DNA from: Shewanella khirikhana
GTDB lineage: Bacteria > Pseudomonadota > Gammaproteobacteria > Enterobacterales > Shewanellaceae
Direction of reading: 5' to 3'
Length of the DNA: 64,000 bases
Assembly: GCF_003957745.1 (NCBI RefSeq)
Contig: NZ_CP020373.1
Location: forward strand, 3,705,501 to 3,769,500
Under the pieces are notes generated by a model. That model was not told the origin of the DNA. It searched no databases and saw only the letters and a program-made list of their open reading frames with translations. How positions within the stretch are numbered: the first letter of the stretch is position 1; every line of letters starts with the position of its first letter. Shown one piece after another: positions 42,440-51,197 of the stretch. The position numbers were made by a program, and so were the translations under genes.

Positions 42440-43301
42440 GTGCTGAGTTTCCTCTGGCCTGCCACAGGCGGGCAAGCAGGGGATACACCGCCGACGGCAA
42501 CACCACCAGCGCAGCCCCCCACCACACGGCCTCTCCAGGCCATTCATCGAACCAAAGCCAGCCCAGCGTCACGATAAACAGCAGGCCACTGTATTCGGCC
42601 ACAGCGATGTCGGCCGCACGCGCCCGGCGATACGCCAATACGCAAAACCAGTGATAGGCCATCAGGAACAGATTGCTCGCCAGCGCCACCCACAGCAGCG
42701 ACCAACTGAAACCGGCAAAGTTATTGAATGCGGCAAAGATAAGCGCGATTGGCAGCCCCAGCAGGTTGTACAGCAGCATGGTCAACACAGGGCTTTCAGT
42801 CACCGGCAACTTTCTTAACGACAACTGACACAGCGAGAAGGTCAGCGCAGCGCCCAGCACCATAAGTCCGGCCCAGCCCAGTTCGGTTGGCGCCAGAATA
42901 ATCAGCACCCCGGCAAAGCCCAGGAGAGCACACACCCATTGGCCGGCACTCACCCGCTCGCCCAGCAGCCACCAACCCAGCAGCATGATCATCAGCGGCG
43001 CGGAATAGAACAGCGAACTCACGGTCGCCAATGGCAGCGCCATCAGCCCAAGAATTAAAAAGAGCGCGCCAACAACACCTATGCCGGCGCGCCAAAGGTG
43101 GAGCGGAAGATGATTGGTCGCCGGACGCCCGGCAAGCCACCAGAGTGGCAACAACATAAGTACCGAGGTGAGCTGGCGCAGCAGCAAAAAACTGGCCCCA
43201 TTGGCATCGTCAGGCAGCCACTTCACCGATACGTCATACAGGGCGCTGAAGATATTGCCGAATATCAGCAATCCCAGGCCAATCAGGGTGGCTCTTTGCA
43301 C
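42414..43301 (-). CDS. EamA/DMT family transporter
   Basis: The 295 residues contain about ten helices in two EamA repeats: LLRQLTSVLMLLPLWWLAGRP and ALPLATVSSLFYSAPLMIMLLGWWLLGERVSAGQWVCALLGFAGVLII first, then a similar second half ending in VVLPSAVYPLLARLW. DMT exporters move metabolites out of the cell, and the substrate is unknown. The last eight codons (LIRRTQRP) are the antisense of the duplicated dolP end, so its C-terminus was probably set by that rearrangement. It is divergent from a LysR regulator with a palindrome between them. Confidence 0.9.
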   Translation of the reverse strand: MQRATLIGLGLLIFGNIFSALYDVSVKWLPDDANGASFLLLRQLTSVLMLLPLWWLAGRPATNHLPLHLWRAGIGVVGALFLILGLMALPLATVSSLFYSAPLMIMLLGWWLLGERVSAGQWVCALLGFAGVLIILAPTELGWAGLMVLGAALTFSLCQLSLRKLPVTESPVLTMLLYNLLGLPIALIFAAFNNFAGFSWSLLWVALASNLFLMAYHWFCVLAYRRARAADIAVAEYSGLLFIVTLGWLWFDEWPGEAVWWGAALVVLPSAVYPLLARLWQARGNSALIRRTQRP

Positions 43302-43381
43302 GTTACATCACCTCAGCTCATGCGTTGCTGGGCATGATATCGCCCACAAATTATTATTAAAAATGATGTTTTTTCTTTAAC

Positions 43382-43398
43382 CATGAATTAGATTCATG
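43382..43398. promoter_or_regulatory. Candidate LysR-type operator
   Basis: CATGAAT-TAG-ATTCATG is a perfect seven-base inverted repeat with a three-base centre, between the divergent EamA (start 43301) and LysR (start 43431) genes. The 17-bp palindrome has LysR-type geometry (T-N11-A). Confidence 0.6.
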
Positions 43399-43430
43399 CA
43401 TTAATTCCTCATTCAATCCGCAGGTTTCAC

Positions 43431-44336
43431 ATGCGTAAACTGCCGCCGTTAAGGGCGCTTCAGGTATTTGAAGCGGCTGCCCGCCATCTGCATTTTTCCC
43501 GCGCGGCGACCGAGCTGTGCCTGACTCAAAGCGCAGTCTCGCATCAGGTGCGGGCGCTGGAGCAGCATCTGGGGCAACCGCTTTTCAGCCGTAAAGGGCG
43601 GGAGCTGACACTGACAGGCAAAGGTCAGCAGCTGTTTTTGGGGGTGCAGTCGGCGCTGGATGGACTCGACAGCCTGTGCCGTCAGCTCAATGAAGGCGAC
43701 AGCCGTGAACTGAGGCTGGCGGTGTACAGCTCGTTTGCGGTGAAGTGGCTTATTCCGCGGCTGAGTGATTTCCGGCGCCAGCATCCGGGGGTAAGAATTC
43801 ACCTTGAAATGGTCAGTGGCGACCCGCAAATATCGGATCAGGTGGCGGACATGTTTATCTGCGGTGTGCAGCAACAAAAAGGCTTTTGGCAGACGCTGTT
43901 ACGACCAGAGCGGCTGATCCCGGTTTGCAGCCCGCCATTGGCACAGATGCTCAAAAGCACCCTGGGCGAGTCGCTGACCCTACCTGCGAGTCTGGACAGC
44001 CTGCCGCTGCTGTCGGTGGATGAGGTCGATATTGGCCCTGACTGGCAGCGCTGGGCCGAGACCCGCCAATTGCCGCTGTCGTGCAGTCAACTGCAAAGCT
44101 ACAGTCATGTGCTGCTGGCCATCGAGGCCGCCATTGCCGGACAGGGGGTGGCACTGGCCTGCGACTTCATTGTGGAGGCCGACATTGCCGCCGGTAAGTT
44201 GGTGGCCCTGCCCTGGCCCGCGCTGGAAACCGGTTTTGGCTTTCACTTTGGTTGCCGCGAGCGGCGTCTGAACGAGCCCGCCATGGCTGCCTTTGCCAGC
44301 TGGATAAAGGCGCAGGCCGGGGCCGAAACTATTTAA
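43431..44336 (+). CDS. LysR-type transcriptional regulator (GcvA-like)
   Basis: The 301 residues start with the GcvA-type winged helix-turn-helix, LPPLRALQVFEAAARHLHFSRAATELCLTQSAVSHQVRALEQHLGQPLFSRKGREL. The co-inducer domain begins near residue 92 (LRLAVYSSFAVKWLIPRLSDFRRQHPGVRIHLEMVSGDPQ). It diverges from the EamA transporter gene and probably controls it, in the common pairing of a LysR regulator with a permease. A terminator shared with trpS follows. Confidence 0.92.
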   Translation: MRKLPPLRALQVFEAAARHLHFSRAATELCLTQSAVSHQVRALEQHLGQPLFSRKGRELTLTGKGQQLFLGVQSALDGLDSLCRQLNEGDSRELRLAVYSSFAVKWLIPRLSDFRRQHPGVRIHLEMVSGDPQISDQVADMFICGVQQQKGFWQTLLRPERLIPVCSPPLAQMLKSTLGESLTLPASLDSLPLLSVDEVDIGPDWQRWAETRQLPLSCSQLQSYSHVLLAIEAAIAGQGVALACDFIVEADIAAGKLVALPWPALETGFGFHFGCRERRLNEPAMAAFASWIKAQAGAETI

Positions 44337-44365
44337 GGCAGGGTTAAATTCACGGCCCACGGGCA

Positions 44366-44395
44366 TAAAAAAATCAGCCACCTGGGCTGATTTTT
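44366..44395. terminator. Bidirectional terminator between LysR gene and trpS
   Basis: ATCAGCC, an ACCT loop and GGGCTGAT are flanked by runs of A and T. Confidence 0.82.
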
Positions 44396-44410
44396 CGTTT
44401 GCGGTCTGGC

Positions 44411-45409
44411 TTACACCAGCAGACCAATCTTCTCGTATACCTTCTTGATGGTAACTTCGGCGCGGGCCTGGGCCTTTTCGGCGCCATCGCGCATCACGGC
44501 TTCGAGGAAGGTTTTGTCTTCACGCAGCTCGCGGAAACGGGCCTGCAGCGGCTCCAGCATACCGACTACGGCTTCGCCGCAGGCAACCTTGAGGTGGCCA
44601 TACATCTTGCCTTCAAACTCGGCTTCCAGTGACGCAATGCTCTGACCGGTCACGCCGGACATCAGGCTCAGCAGGTTCGCCACGCCGGGCTTGTTGTCGA
44701 TATCGAAGCGCACCACTGGCGGCTCGTCGCTGTCGGTCATGGCTTTCTTGAGCTTTTTCATCACCGCTTTGGGATCTTCCAAAAGACCAATCACGTTGTT
44801 GCGGTTGTCATCTGACTTGGACATCTTCTTGGTCGGGTCCTGCAGCGACATCACCTTGGCACCCACAGGTGGAATGAAAGGCTCAGGCACGGTGAAGGTG
44901 TCGCCATAGGCGTTGTTGAAACGAATGGCGATATCGCGGGTCAGTTCGAGGTGCTGTTTTTGGTCCTGACCAACCGGAATCTGGTTGGCCTGGTACACCA
45001 GAATGTCAGCCGCCATCAGAACCGGGTAGCCAAACAGGCCCACGTTGATGTTGTTGGCGTGTTTTTGTGACTTGTCCTTGAACTGAGTCATACGCGACAG
45101 CTCACCCATCTGGGTGTAGCAGTTCAGTACCCAACCCAGTTGGGTGTGCTGCGGCACCTGAGACTGAATAAATACAGTGCTCTTTTTCGGATCGACGCCG
45201 CAGGCCAGATACAGCGCCAGGGTGTCGAGGCAAGCTTCGCGCAGGGCAACCGGATCCTGACGCACAGTGATAGCGTGCAAATCCACCACGCAATACAGGC
45301 AATCATGACTGTCCTGCATCGCCACCCACTGACGGAGTGCGCCCATGTAGTTGCCTATGGTCAACTCGCCGGATGGCTGCGCGCCGCTGAGTACAATGGG
45401 TTTGGTCAT
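44411..45409 (-). CDS. trpS: Tryptophanyl-tRNA synthetase
   Basis: TrpS charges tRNA-Trp. The 332 residues have the class I signatures: the HIGH-like TIGN in SGAQPSGELTIGNYMGALRQW, and KMSKS in PTKKMSKSDDNRNN at about residue 195. Length equals E. coli TrpS (334). It is the last gene of the minus-strand rpe-gph-trpS run, 18 bases after gph. Confidence 0.97.
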   Translation of the reverse strand: MTKPIVLSGAQPSGELTIGNYMGALRQWVAMQDSHDCLYCVVDLHAITVRQDPVALREACLDTLALYLACGVDPKKSTVFIQSQVPQHTQLGWVLNCYTQMGELSRMTQFKDKSQKHANNINVGLFGYPVLMAADILVYQANQIPVGQDQKQHLELTRDIAIRFNNAYGDTFTVPEPFIPPVGAKVMSLQDPTKKMSKSDDNRNNVIGLLEDPKAVMKKLKKAMTDSDEPPVVRFDIDNKPGVANLLSLMSGVTGQSIASLEAEFEGKMYGHLKVACGEAVVGMLEPLQARFRELREDKTFLEAVMRDGAEKAQARAEVTIKKVYEKIGLLV

Positions 45410-45427
45410 GTTGCTGCTTACTCCGTG

Positions 45428-46111
45428 TTATTCTGCCGCCTTCAGGCGGGTCAAGATCTCTGCAAAGGTGTTACATACGGCATCTGGGCCGGAAAGCCCA
45501 ATATCTTCACCGTAGTTGTAGCCGTAGGTCAAGCCAAAGGATGCAATTCCAGCCGCTTTGGCAGCCAGAATATCGTTGCGGCTGTCGCCGACCATCAGAA
45601 GCTCGTTCGGACCAAGGGCCCAGCTGTCCATAATGTGGGTCAGCGGCAGTGGGTCCGGCTTCATCCGCGCCAGAGAGTCGCCGCCGAGGATCAGCTCAAA
45701 ATGGTTTTCAATGCCGAACGCTTTGAGCAGCGGCAAGGTGAACTTGTGCGGCTTGTTGGTAACAATCGCCATTCTGAAACCAAGTGCCGACAGCTCATTG
45801 AGGGTTTCTTTCACCCCATCATACAAGCGGCTGTGACGCTCAAGATGACGCTCATAATGCTGCATAAACATGGGCATGGCATCGTCGAGCATGGAGCCGG
45901 TAACATCACGGCCGAGGGCATGGGTTAGGGCGCGGGCTATCAATACCCGGGCGCCATTACCTACCCAGGTACGTACCAGATCTTCGCTGCACTGGGGCAG
46001 CTTCAGCTCTTTTAAGGTGTCGTTGGTGGCAGCGGCGAGATCCGGCACGCTGTCCACCAGGGTGCCATCCAAATCAAATGCAATGGCACGGATACGTTCA
46101 GCGAGCAGCAT
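45428..46111 (-). CDS. gph: Phosphoglycolate phosphatase
   Basis: Gph removes phosphate from 2-phosphoglycolate formed in DNA repair. The 227 residues are a HAD hydrolase: FDLDGTLVDSVPDLAAATNDTL (catalytic Asp pair, about residues 12-14), MAIVTNKP, KPDPLPLTHIM and the MVGDSRNDILAAKAAGI motif. The neighbours rpe and trpS mark it as gph. Its ATG overlaps the rpe stop by one base. Confidence 0.95.
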   Translation of the reverse strand: MLLAERIRAIAFDLDGTLVDSVPDLAAATNDTLKELKLPQCSEDLVRTWVGNGARVLIARALTHALGRDVTGSMLDDAMPMFMQHYERHLERHSRLYDGVKETLNELSALGFRMAIVTNKPHKFTLPLLKAFGIENHFELILGGDSLARMKPDPLPLTHIMDSWALGPNELLMVGDSRNDILAAKAAGIASFGLTYGYNYGEDIGLSGPDAVCNTFAEILTRLKAAE

Positions 46112-46785
46112 TACGCGTTCACCTTGGCCAGCTCGGCGCGCATTCTGTCTACTACGGCCTTGTAATCCGGCTTGCCAAAAATGGCACTGCCCGCGACAAA
46201 CATGTCGGCACCGGCGGCAGCAATTTCTGCGATATTGTCTTCTTTCACGCCGCCATCGACTTCGAGACGGATATCAAAGCCGCTGGCATCGATGCGCTCA
46301 CGCACCTGCTTGAGCTTGTCCAGCGTAGCAGGAATAAAAGACTGACCGCCAAAGCCCGGGTTAACTGACATCAGCAAAATTACATCCAGCTTATCCATCA
46401 CGTAATCGAGGTAGTGCAGCGGGGTGGCTGGGTTAAACACCAGACCAGCCTTACAGCCGTGGTCGCGGATCAGTTGCAGAGTGCGGTCAACGTGCTCGGA
46501 CGCTTCCGGATGGAAGGTGATGATTGACGCACCGGCCTTGGCGAAATCAGGAATAATGCGGTCGACAGGTTTTACCATCAGGTGCACATCGATGTCGGCA
46601 GTGATGCCATAGTCACGCAGCGCTTTACACACCATGGGGCCAATGGTCAGGTTAGGCACATAGTGGTTGTCCATCACGTCGAAGTGAACCACATCGGCGC
46701 CGGCATCGAGCACGGCTTTGACATCGTCACCCAAACGGGCGAAATCGGCAGACAAAATCGAAGGAGCAATCAGGTAAGGACGCAT
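46111..46785 (-). CDS. rpe: Ribulose-phosphate 3-epimerase
   Basis: Rpe interconverts ribulose-5-phosphate and xylulose-5-phosphate in the pentose phosphate pathway. The 224 residues form a TIM barrel: APSILSADFARLGDDVKAVLDAGADVVHFDVMDNHYVPNLTIGP, DIDVHLMVKPVDR, VNPGFGGQSFIP and DIRLEVDGGVKEDNIAEIAAAGADMFVAGSAIFG. It heads the rpe-gph-trpS run. In E. coli it follows dam directly, while here two plus-strand genes lie between. Confidence 0.97.
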   Translation of the reverse strand: MRPYLIAPSILSADFARLGDDVKAVLDAGADVVHFDVMDNHYVPNLTIGPMVCKALRDYGITADIDVHLMVKPVDRIIPDFAKAGASIITFHPEASEHVDRTLQLIRDHGCKAGLVFNPATPLHYLDYVMDKLDVILLMSVNPGFGGQSFIPATLDKLKQVRERIDASGFDIRLEVDGGVKEDNIAEIAAAGADMFVAGSAIFGKPDYKAVVDRMRAELAKVNA

Positions 46786-46994
46786 AATTCAGAGTCTCTG
46801 GCTGAAAATGGGAGGGCGCATATTTTACCCGATTTCACTGATTTTTTCCGTACTTTCTGTTGTTTTTATGGCCTCGGCCACAGGGTATGGCACTATTCAC
46901 TGGCCTGTGCCGATGCAGATGAAAGAAAATTGTTCAAAAAGCGCACGCTTTTGTTATAATCCCGAAGCTAGCCTCTGTCTCGAAGGAAGTGACG

Positions 46995-47342
46995 ATGGAC
47001 ACCAACAACCCGCAACATGCACCACGCCGATTTGCCAATATCAAGGCAGTCATGGTCTTATCCGTGGCGGCATCTGTGGTTATTGGTGGTGTGGTGTATC
47101 AGGCCAGCGCCAAAGATCCCGGCACGTCTGCCTGCGTATGTAGTGCCAGCACCAGCTACAACAACAGTCTGCCAGCCAGTCACCCCAACAATCGTTGCGC
47201 CACCCAGTCTCAGGATTTGAGCTGGAAGTCCTGGCTTTCCGGCAGCAGCCGCACCACTCAGTTCCATTTCCTCGATTTGCTGGAGTTGCTCCACGGACAC
47301 GACAGCAAGCCTACCGATAATCCGGCGGCCAGCCAGCGTTAA
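46995..47342 (+). CDS. Unrecognised small protein with one membrane segment
   Basis: The 115 residues have a single hydrophobic helix near the start (AVMVLSVAASVVIGGVVY, about residues 19-36). A polar cysteine-containing part (ACVCSASTSYNNS) follows, then an Ser/Thr/Asn-rich region ending in LLELLHGHDSKP. I do not recognise a domain. The ATG at 46995 follows AAGGAA by six bases. TATAAT at 46955-46960 may be its -10 element. It is upstream of the DUF2970 gene and lies on the opposite strand to dam and rpe. It may be lineage-specific. Confidence 0.6.
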   Translation: MDTNNPQHAPRRFANIKAVMVLSVAASVVIGGVVYQASAKDPGTSACVCSASTSYNNSLPASHPNNRCATQSQDLSWKSWLSGSSRTTQFHFLDLLELLHGHDSKPTDNPAASQR

Positions 47343-47347
47343 GCGCC

Positions 47348-47536
47348 GTGTTTCGGTCCGTTATTCGGGTATTCACCAGCACTGTCGCCGCCTTCTTTGG
47401 CGTGCAATCTGACCAGCGAAGACAAAAAGATTTCAGCACCGATTCCCCGGTACCTTTTATTTTGATGGGTATTTTTCTGGCTGCTTGCCTGGTGGCCGGA
47501 CTGCTCTGGCTGGTCGGCATGGTACTGCCAAACTAA
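47348..47536 (+). CDS. DUF2970 family membrane protein
   Basis: The 62-residue protein matches DUF2970: VFTSTVAAFFGVQSDQRRQKDFSTDSPVPFILMGIFLAACLVAGLLWLVGMVL. One membrane helix sits at the C-terminal half (about residues 37-59). The start is GTG at 47348, five bases after the preceding gene's stop, with a weak ribosome site. Function unknown. It is transcribed with the preceding gene, in the direction opposite to dam. Confidence 0.8.
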   Translation: MFRSVIRVFTSTVAAFFGVQSDQRRQKDFSTDSPVPFILMGIFLAACLVAGLLWLVGMVLPN

Positions 47537-47588
47537 CAACCGCATTCTTTCGAGCATCTCGCCAATCGCCGGTCAGTGATCGACTGGA

Positions 47589-48431
47589 TCAGTCCAGCGA
47601 CTCCAGATGGTAAGTCTCATCGTAAAGCGCCATCAGCTCATCCACCTTATTGCGGCCGCTGCCCTTTTGGCTGATATTACGCTGCACCCGAACGGTTCCC
47701 AGCCTGGCGCCATGGTAGAGCTCACGGGTCAGCGGAATATCATGGTTGCTGATAAGCACGGGAATGCCACGCTCGATGGCAGTATGACGCGAATGACGCG
47801 CCAGCAGCGCCTGGTCATCCAGAGTAAAGCCTGCGCCAACATAGGTGGTGAAACTGGCGGTCGTAGACAGCGGCGCATAGGGCGGGTCGCAGTAAATCAC
47901 GTCGCCCTTGTTTGCCAGTTCGAAGGCCTGCTCATAGCTGATGCACAAAAACTCGGCCCGCTTGGCTTTCACGGAAAAGGCGCGGATTTCCTGCTCAGGA
48001 AAGTAAGGCTTTTTGTAGGAGCCGAAGGGCACATTGAACTCACCCTTACGGTTATAGCGGCACAAGCCATTGAATCCATGGCGATTCAGATACAGAAAGT
48101 ACACCGCACGACTGAAGGCGTCGCGGGTACTGTTGAAGCGCTTCCGGATATCGTAATAGGCTTCTTTGTTATTCATCTCATCACAAAACAAAGCCCTCGC
48201 CGCCTGAATATAGTCTTCAGGCTGACGCTGCACAATTTTGTATAGCCCAATAAGATCTTGATTAATATCGCAAAGAAGATATGAGTTGTAGTCGGTGTTC
48301 AAAAACACCGAACCGGCACCCACAAATGGCTCAACCAGACGCTTTCCCTTGGGCAGATGCTGACGAATGTCGTCCATCAGCTTGAACTTGCCACCGGCCC
48401 ACTTGAGAAAGGCTCTTTGTTTAATCGTCAT
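47589..48431 (-). CDS. dam: DNA adenine methylase Dam
   Basis: Dam methylates adenine in GATC, guiding mismatch repair and replication timing. The 280 residues have the SAM motif FLKWAGGKFKLMDDI near the start, VEPFVGAGSVFLN and the catalytic DPPY in GDVIYCDPPYAPLS (about residue 180). Length matches E. coli Dam (278). It follows damX by 50 bases on the same strand. In enteric bacteria rpe follows directly; here two opposite-strand genes intervene. Confidence 0.97.
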   Translation of the reverse strand: MTIKQRAFLKWAGGKFKLMDDIRQHLPKGKRLVEPFVGAGSVFLNTDYNSYLLCDINQDLIGLYKIVQRQPEDYIQAARALFCDEMNNKEAYYDIRKRFNSTRDAFSRAVYFLYLNRHGFNGLCRYNRKGEFNVPFGSYKKPYFPEQEIRAFSVKAKRAEFLCISYEQAFELANKGDVIYCDPPYAPLSTTASFTTYVGAGFTLDDQALLARHSRHTAIERGIPVLISNHDIPLTRELYHGARLGTVRVQRNISQKGSGRNKVDELMALYDETYHLESLD

Positions 48432-48481
48432 GGTTGGGAAAAGTCGCCGGAAGAAATAAGAAGCATCTGATTGTACTTCCT

Positions 48482-50098
48482 TTAATTGGAAATTTCACCG
48501 CCGGATACCGCTTCAATCGGCTGATAACTCCCCAAATCCTTCCATGCACGCACCCACGGCTTACCGCCACCGTAACGTTGCGGCAAGGAATCCGCCTGGC
48601 TGTCAGCCTCGGCGTGATTGCTGTAGTTGCCCTGCAAAATCACCAATTTGTCGCGGTACAGCACCAGATAGAGATTGGGCTCTTTAGCAAGACGCTTGAG
48701 GATCACATCTGCTGACTCACGTTTGCCAACGGTGGCTATCTGAAGGGTGTAGCCCTCTTTGGGCAGCTGAATGTCGGTTGCGACAGTAATGGCCGCAGCT
48801 TTCGCGGCATCTGCTGCAGGCTTTGTGTCGGCCACTGCACCCTGCGTGGTCACTTGAACGCCTTTTGCTTTCGGGTCGCGGGTCTTGTCGCTATTCGTCC
48901 TAACATCAGCAGCCTTAGCCTGAATCGGCTTAGCGTCAACATCTGTATGCTGCGCCGCTGCGCTTTTATCAGCTTTGGTGCTTGCCTGCGTGACAGGCGC
49001 GTCTGATTTGGTAATTGCAGCAGCCGCACTCACACTGGCTGATTTTAGGGTATCGGCAGTTTCGACTTCCGCCAATGCTCTGGCTTCGGCCAGCAGCGCC
49101 AGGTCAGCTTGCTCCTGCGCCAAAGTCGCAGCCTTTGCTTCTTGCTCGGCTTGCAGCGCGGCATCCAATGCCTGTTTTCGATTGGCAAAATAGGGCTTAA
49201 GTCGCCAGTTGCCAAAGGGAGACAGCAAACCGGTCACCTGGTGTCTGCCTTCAGACTCTGCGTAAGTTCTGGCATCGGTGGTGGCTGTTTGGGTGGTTGA
49301 GGGTTCTGATGTGGAATTGACCTCCCCCGGATGACCACTGATTACGCCCCAAAGCCCCGCAGTCACCAGCAAGGTAACCGCAGCCACTGCGAGCACTCGC
49401 CACATAGCTTTACGGGAGGGTGCAACATCAGTTTTGGGCGCCAGCGCCAGTTCCAGCAAGGCAATCACTTCACCCGGCCTACCCGCCTGCTGCTCAAGCT
49501 GAGTTTTAATAATATCCCGCGGCACGTAAGGCACGTCATCGCTGCGGCTTATCAGGGTGTAGTACAGCGCTTCGCGCTCGCCAAGTGGCAGGGGCTCAAT
49601 ATCAATGGGTGCCATCAAGCCACGCTGGACGCTGCCAAGCTCGGCGTAAAGCGCACGCGCCTTTGCAGGCTCGGAGGCAAAGGTGATAGCGATGGGCCGA
49701 CCAGCGCATTTTTGCTGCGATAACAACAGACACTCCGCCCAAAGCTCAAGTGGCAATAGGTGCGCATCATCAATAAGAATGTGGATCGGCTGAGATAACG
49801 CCGACGCAAAGCGGCCAAGGGTATTGCCCAAGGGCTCTTCATCGTCAAACAAAGGCTCAGATAAAAGCTGGATAAGGATTTTACGGCGGATTTCAGCGGC
49901 ATCGGCGTGCATTGGGCACACCACCAAGGCTGAGTTGTATTCTTCCTGCTCACTGACCAGAGCTGTCAGCAAGGTGGACTTACCGGCCCCCTCCTCGCCC
50001 AGCGCCACCACCAGTTGCTGGCTGTAGCAAGCCATGTGTTGCATGCGTTGCAACAGGGCTTCCTGGGAAGGTAAGAGTACCGATAGCGAAAATGTCAT
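48482..50098 (-). CDS. damX: Cell division protein DamX (AAA and SPOR domains)
   Basis: DamX is an inner-membrane division protein that binds peptidoglycan at the septum through its SPOR domain. The 538 residues start with a P-loop ATPase-like region (VVALGEEGAGKSTLLTALV, about residues 29-47, with IHILIDDAHLLPLELWAE). A transmembrane helix at about residue 238-258 (LAVAAVTLLVTAGLWGVIS), a long Ala/Lys/Asp linker and a C-terminal SPOR domain (YTLQIATVGKRESADVILKRLAK, YRDKLVILQGNYSNHAEADSQADSLP) follow. It sits between aroB and dam as in enteric bacteria. Confidence 0.93.
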   Translation of the reverse strand: MTFSLSVLLPSQEALLQRMQHMACYSQQLVVALGEEGAGKSTLLTALVSEQEEYNSALVVCPMHADAAEIRRKILIQLLSEPLFDDEEPLGNTLGRFASALSQPIHILIDDAHLLPLELWAECLLLSQQKCAGRPIAITFASEPAKARALYAELGSVQRGLMAPIDIEPLPLGEREALYYTLISRSDDVPYVPRDIIKTQLEQQAGRPGEVIALLELALAPKTDVAPSRKAMWRVLAVAAVTLLVTAGLWGVISGHPGEVNSTSEPSTTQTATTDARTYAESEGRHQVTGLLSPFGNWRLKPYFANRKQALDAALQAEQEAKAATLAQEQADLALLAEARALAEVETADTLKSASVSAAAAITKSDAPVTQASTKADKSAAAQHTDVDAKPIQAKAADVRTNSDKTRDPKAKGVQVTTQGAVADTKPAADAAKAAAITVATDIQLPKEGYTLQIATVGKRESADVILKRLAKEPNLYLVLYRDKLVILQGNYSNHAEADSQADSLPQRYGGGKPWVRAWKDLGSYQPIEAVSGGEISN

Positions 50099-50111
50099 TG
50101 TTCACCCACAG

Positions 50112-51191
50112 TCAGGGGCGGCGAATGACCTCGGCCAGGTCGGCATCGGTTGCCTGGCTGCTGACCTCGGCTTGGCCAATACCAAGAGGCAGAACCAGCC
50201 TCAATTGACCACCGAGTACTTTTTTGTCTCGCCGCATATGCTTAATAAAGCTGTTAAAGTCCATGGACTCCGGAGCCTGGACGGGCAAATCGAATGCCTG
50301 GATCAGCGCAGTAATGCGACAAAGAATTGACTTATCGATTAGCCCCAGTGTTACCGAAGTTTGTGCAGCAAGTACCATGCCAGCCGCCACGGCTTCACCA
50401 TGCAGCCAGTTGCCATAGCCCATTTCTGCTTCGATTGCGTGACCAAAGGTGTGCCCGAGGTTCAGCAGTGCCCGGACGCCCTGTTCGGTTTCGTCCTGAG
50501 ACACTACGTCAGCCTTAATCTGGCAACAACGGGCGATGGCCTCGGTAATAGCATTTTGCTCAAGCGCCTTGAGTGCATCGACATTGGCTTCGAGCCAGCT
50601 GAAAAACTCGCTGTCCCAAATGATGCCGTACTTGATCACCTCAGCCATACCGGCGGCAAATTCACGAGCCGGCAAGGTAGCCAAACAGTCGGTGTCTATC
50701 ACAACCAGCTTAGGCTGATAGAAGGCACCAATCATGTTTTTACCAAGGGGGTGATTGACGGCAGTTTTGCCACCAACAGAGGAATCCACCTGCGACAGCA
50801 AGGTAGTGGGAACCTGAATAAAATCAACGCCACGTTGGTAACTGGCGGCAGCAAAGCCGGTCATATCACCAATAACGCCGCCACCCAAAGCCAGCAGAAG
50901 ACAATCACGGGCATAATTCCCTTCGAGCAGCGCATCGAAGATGCGATTTAAATATTCGAGGGTTTTGTACTGTTCACCATCCGGCAGGATCACCGCCTCT
51001 ACCTGAGCCGCGTCGGCAGACAGGGTAGCGGTGATCTTGTCCAGATAGAGGGGGGCAACGGTGTCGTTAGTGACAACGAGTACCTTTTTGCCACGCACCA
51101 GTGGGGCAAATAATGCTCCCTGACTAAACAAATTCGGGCCAATGTGGATCGGATAACTACGATTTGCCAAATCAACCTGAATTTGTGTCAT
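50112..51191 (-). CDS. aroB: 3-dehydroquinate synthase
   Basis: AroB closes the first ring of the shikimate pathway using NAD+ and a divalent metal. The 359 residues match the family: VTNDTVAPLYLD, ILPDGEQYKTLEYLNRIFDALLE, LALGGGVIGDMTGFAAASYQRGVDFIQVPTTLLSQVDSSVGGKTAVNHP and LNLGHTFGHAIEAEMGY (metal-binding His). It lies six bases after aroK and 13 before damX on the minus strand. Confidence 0.97.
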   Translation of the reverse strand: MTQIQVDLANRSYPIHIGPNLFSQGALFAPLVRGKKVLVVTNDTVAPLYLDKITATLSADAAQVEAVILPDGEQYKTLEYLNRIFDALLEGNYARDCLLLALGGGVIGDMTGFAAASYQRGVDFIQVPTTLLSQVDSSVGGKTAVNHPLGKNMIGAFYQPKLVVIDTDCLATLPAREFAAGMAEVIKYGIIWDSEFFSWLEANVDALKALEQNAITEAIARCCQIKADVVSQDETEQGVRALLNLGHTFGHAIEAEMGYGNWLHGEAVAAGMVLAAQTSVTLGLIDKSILCRITALIQAFDLPVQAPESMDFNSFIKHMRRDKKVLGGQLRLVLPLGIGQAEVSSQATDADLAEVIRRP

Positions 51192-51197
51192 GCTGCG

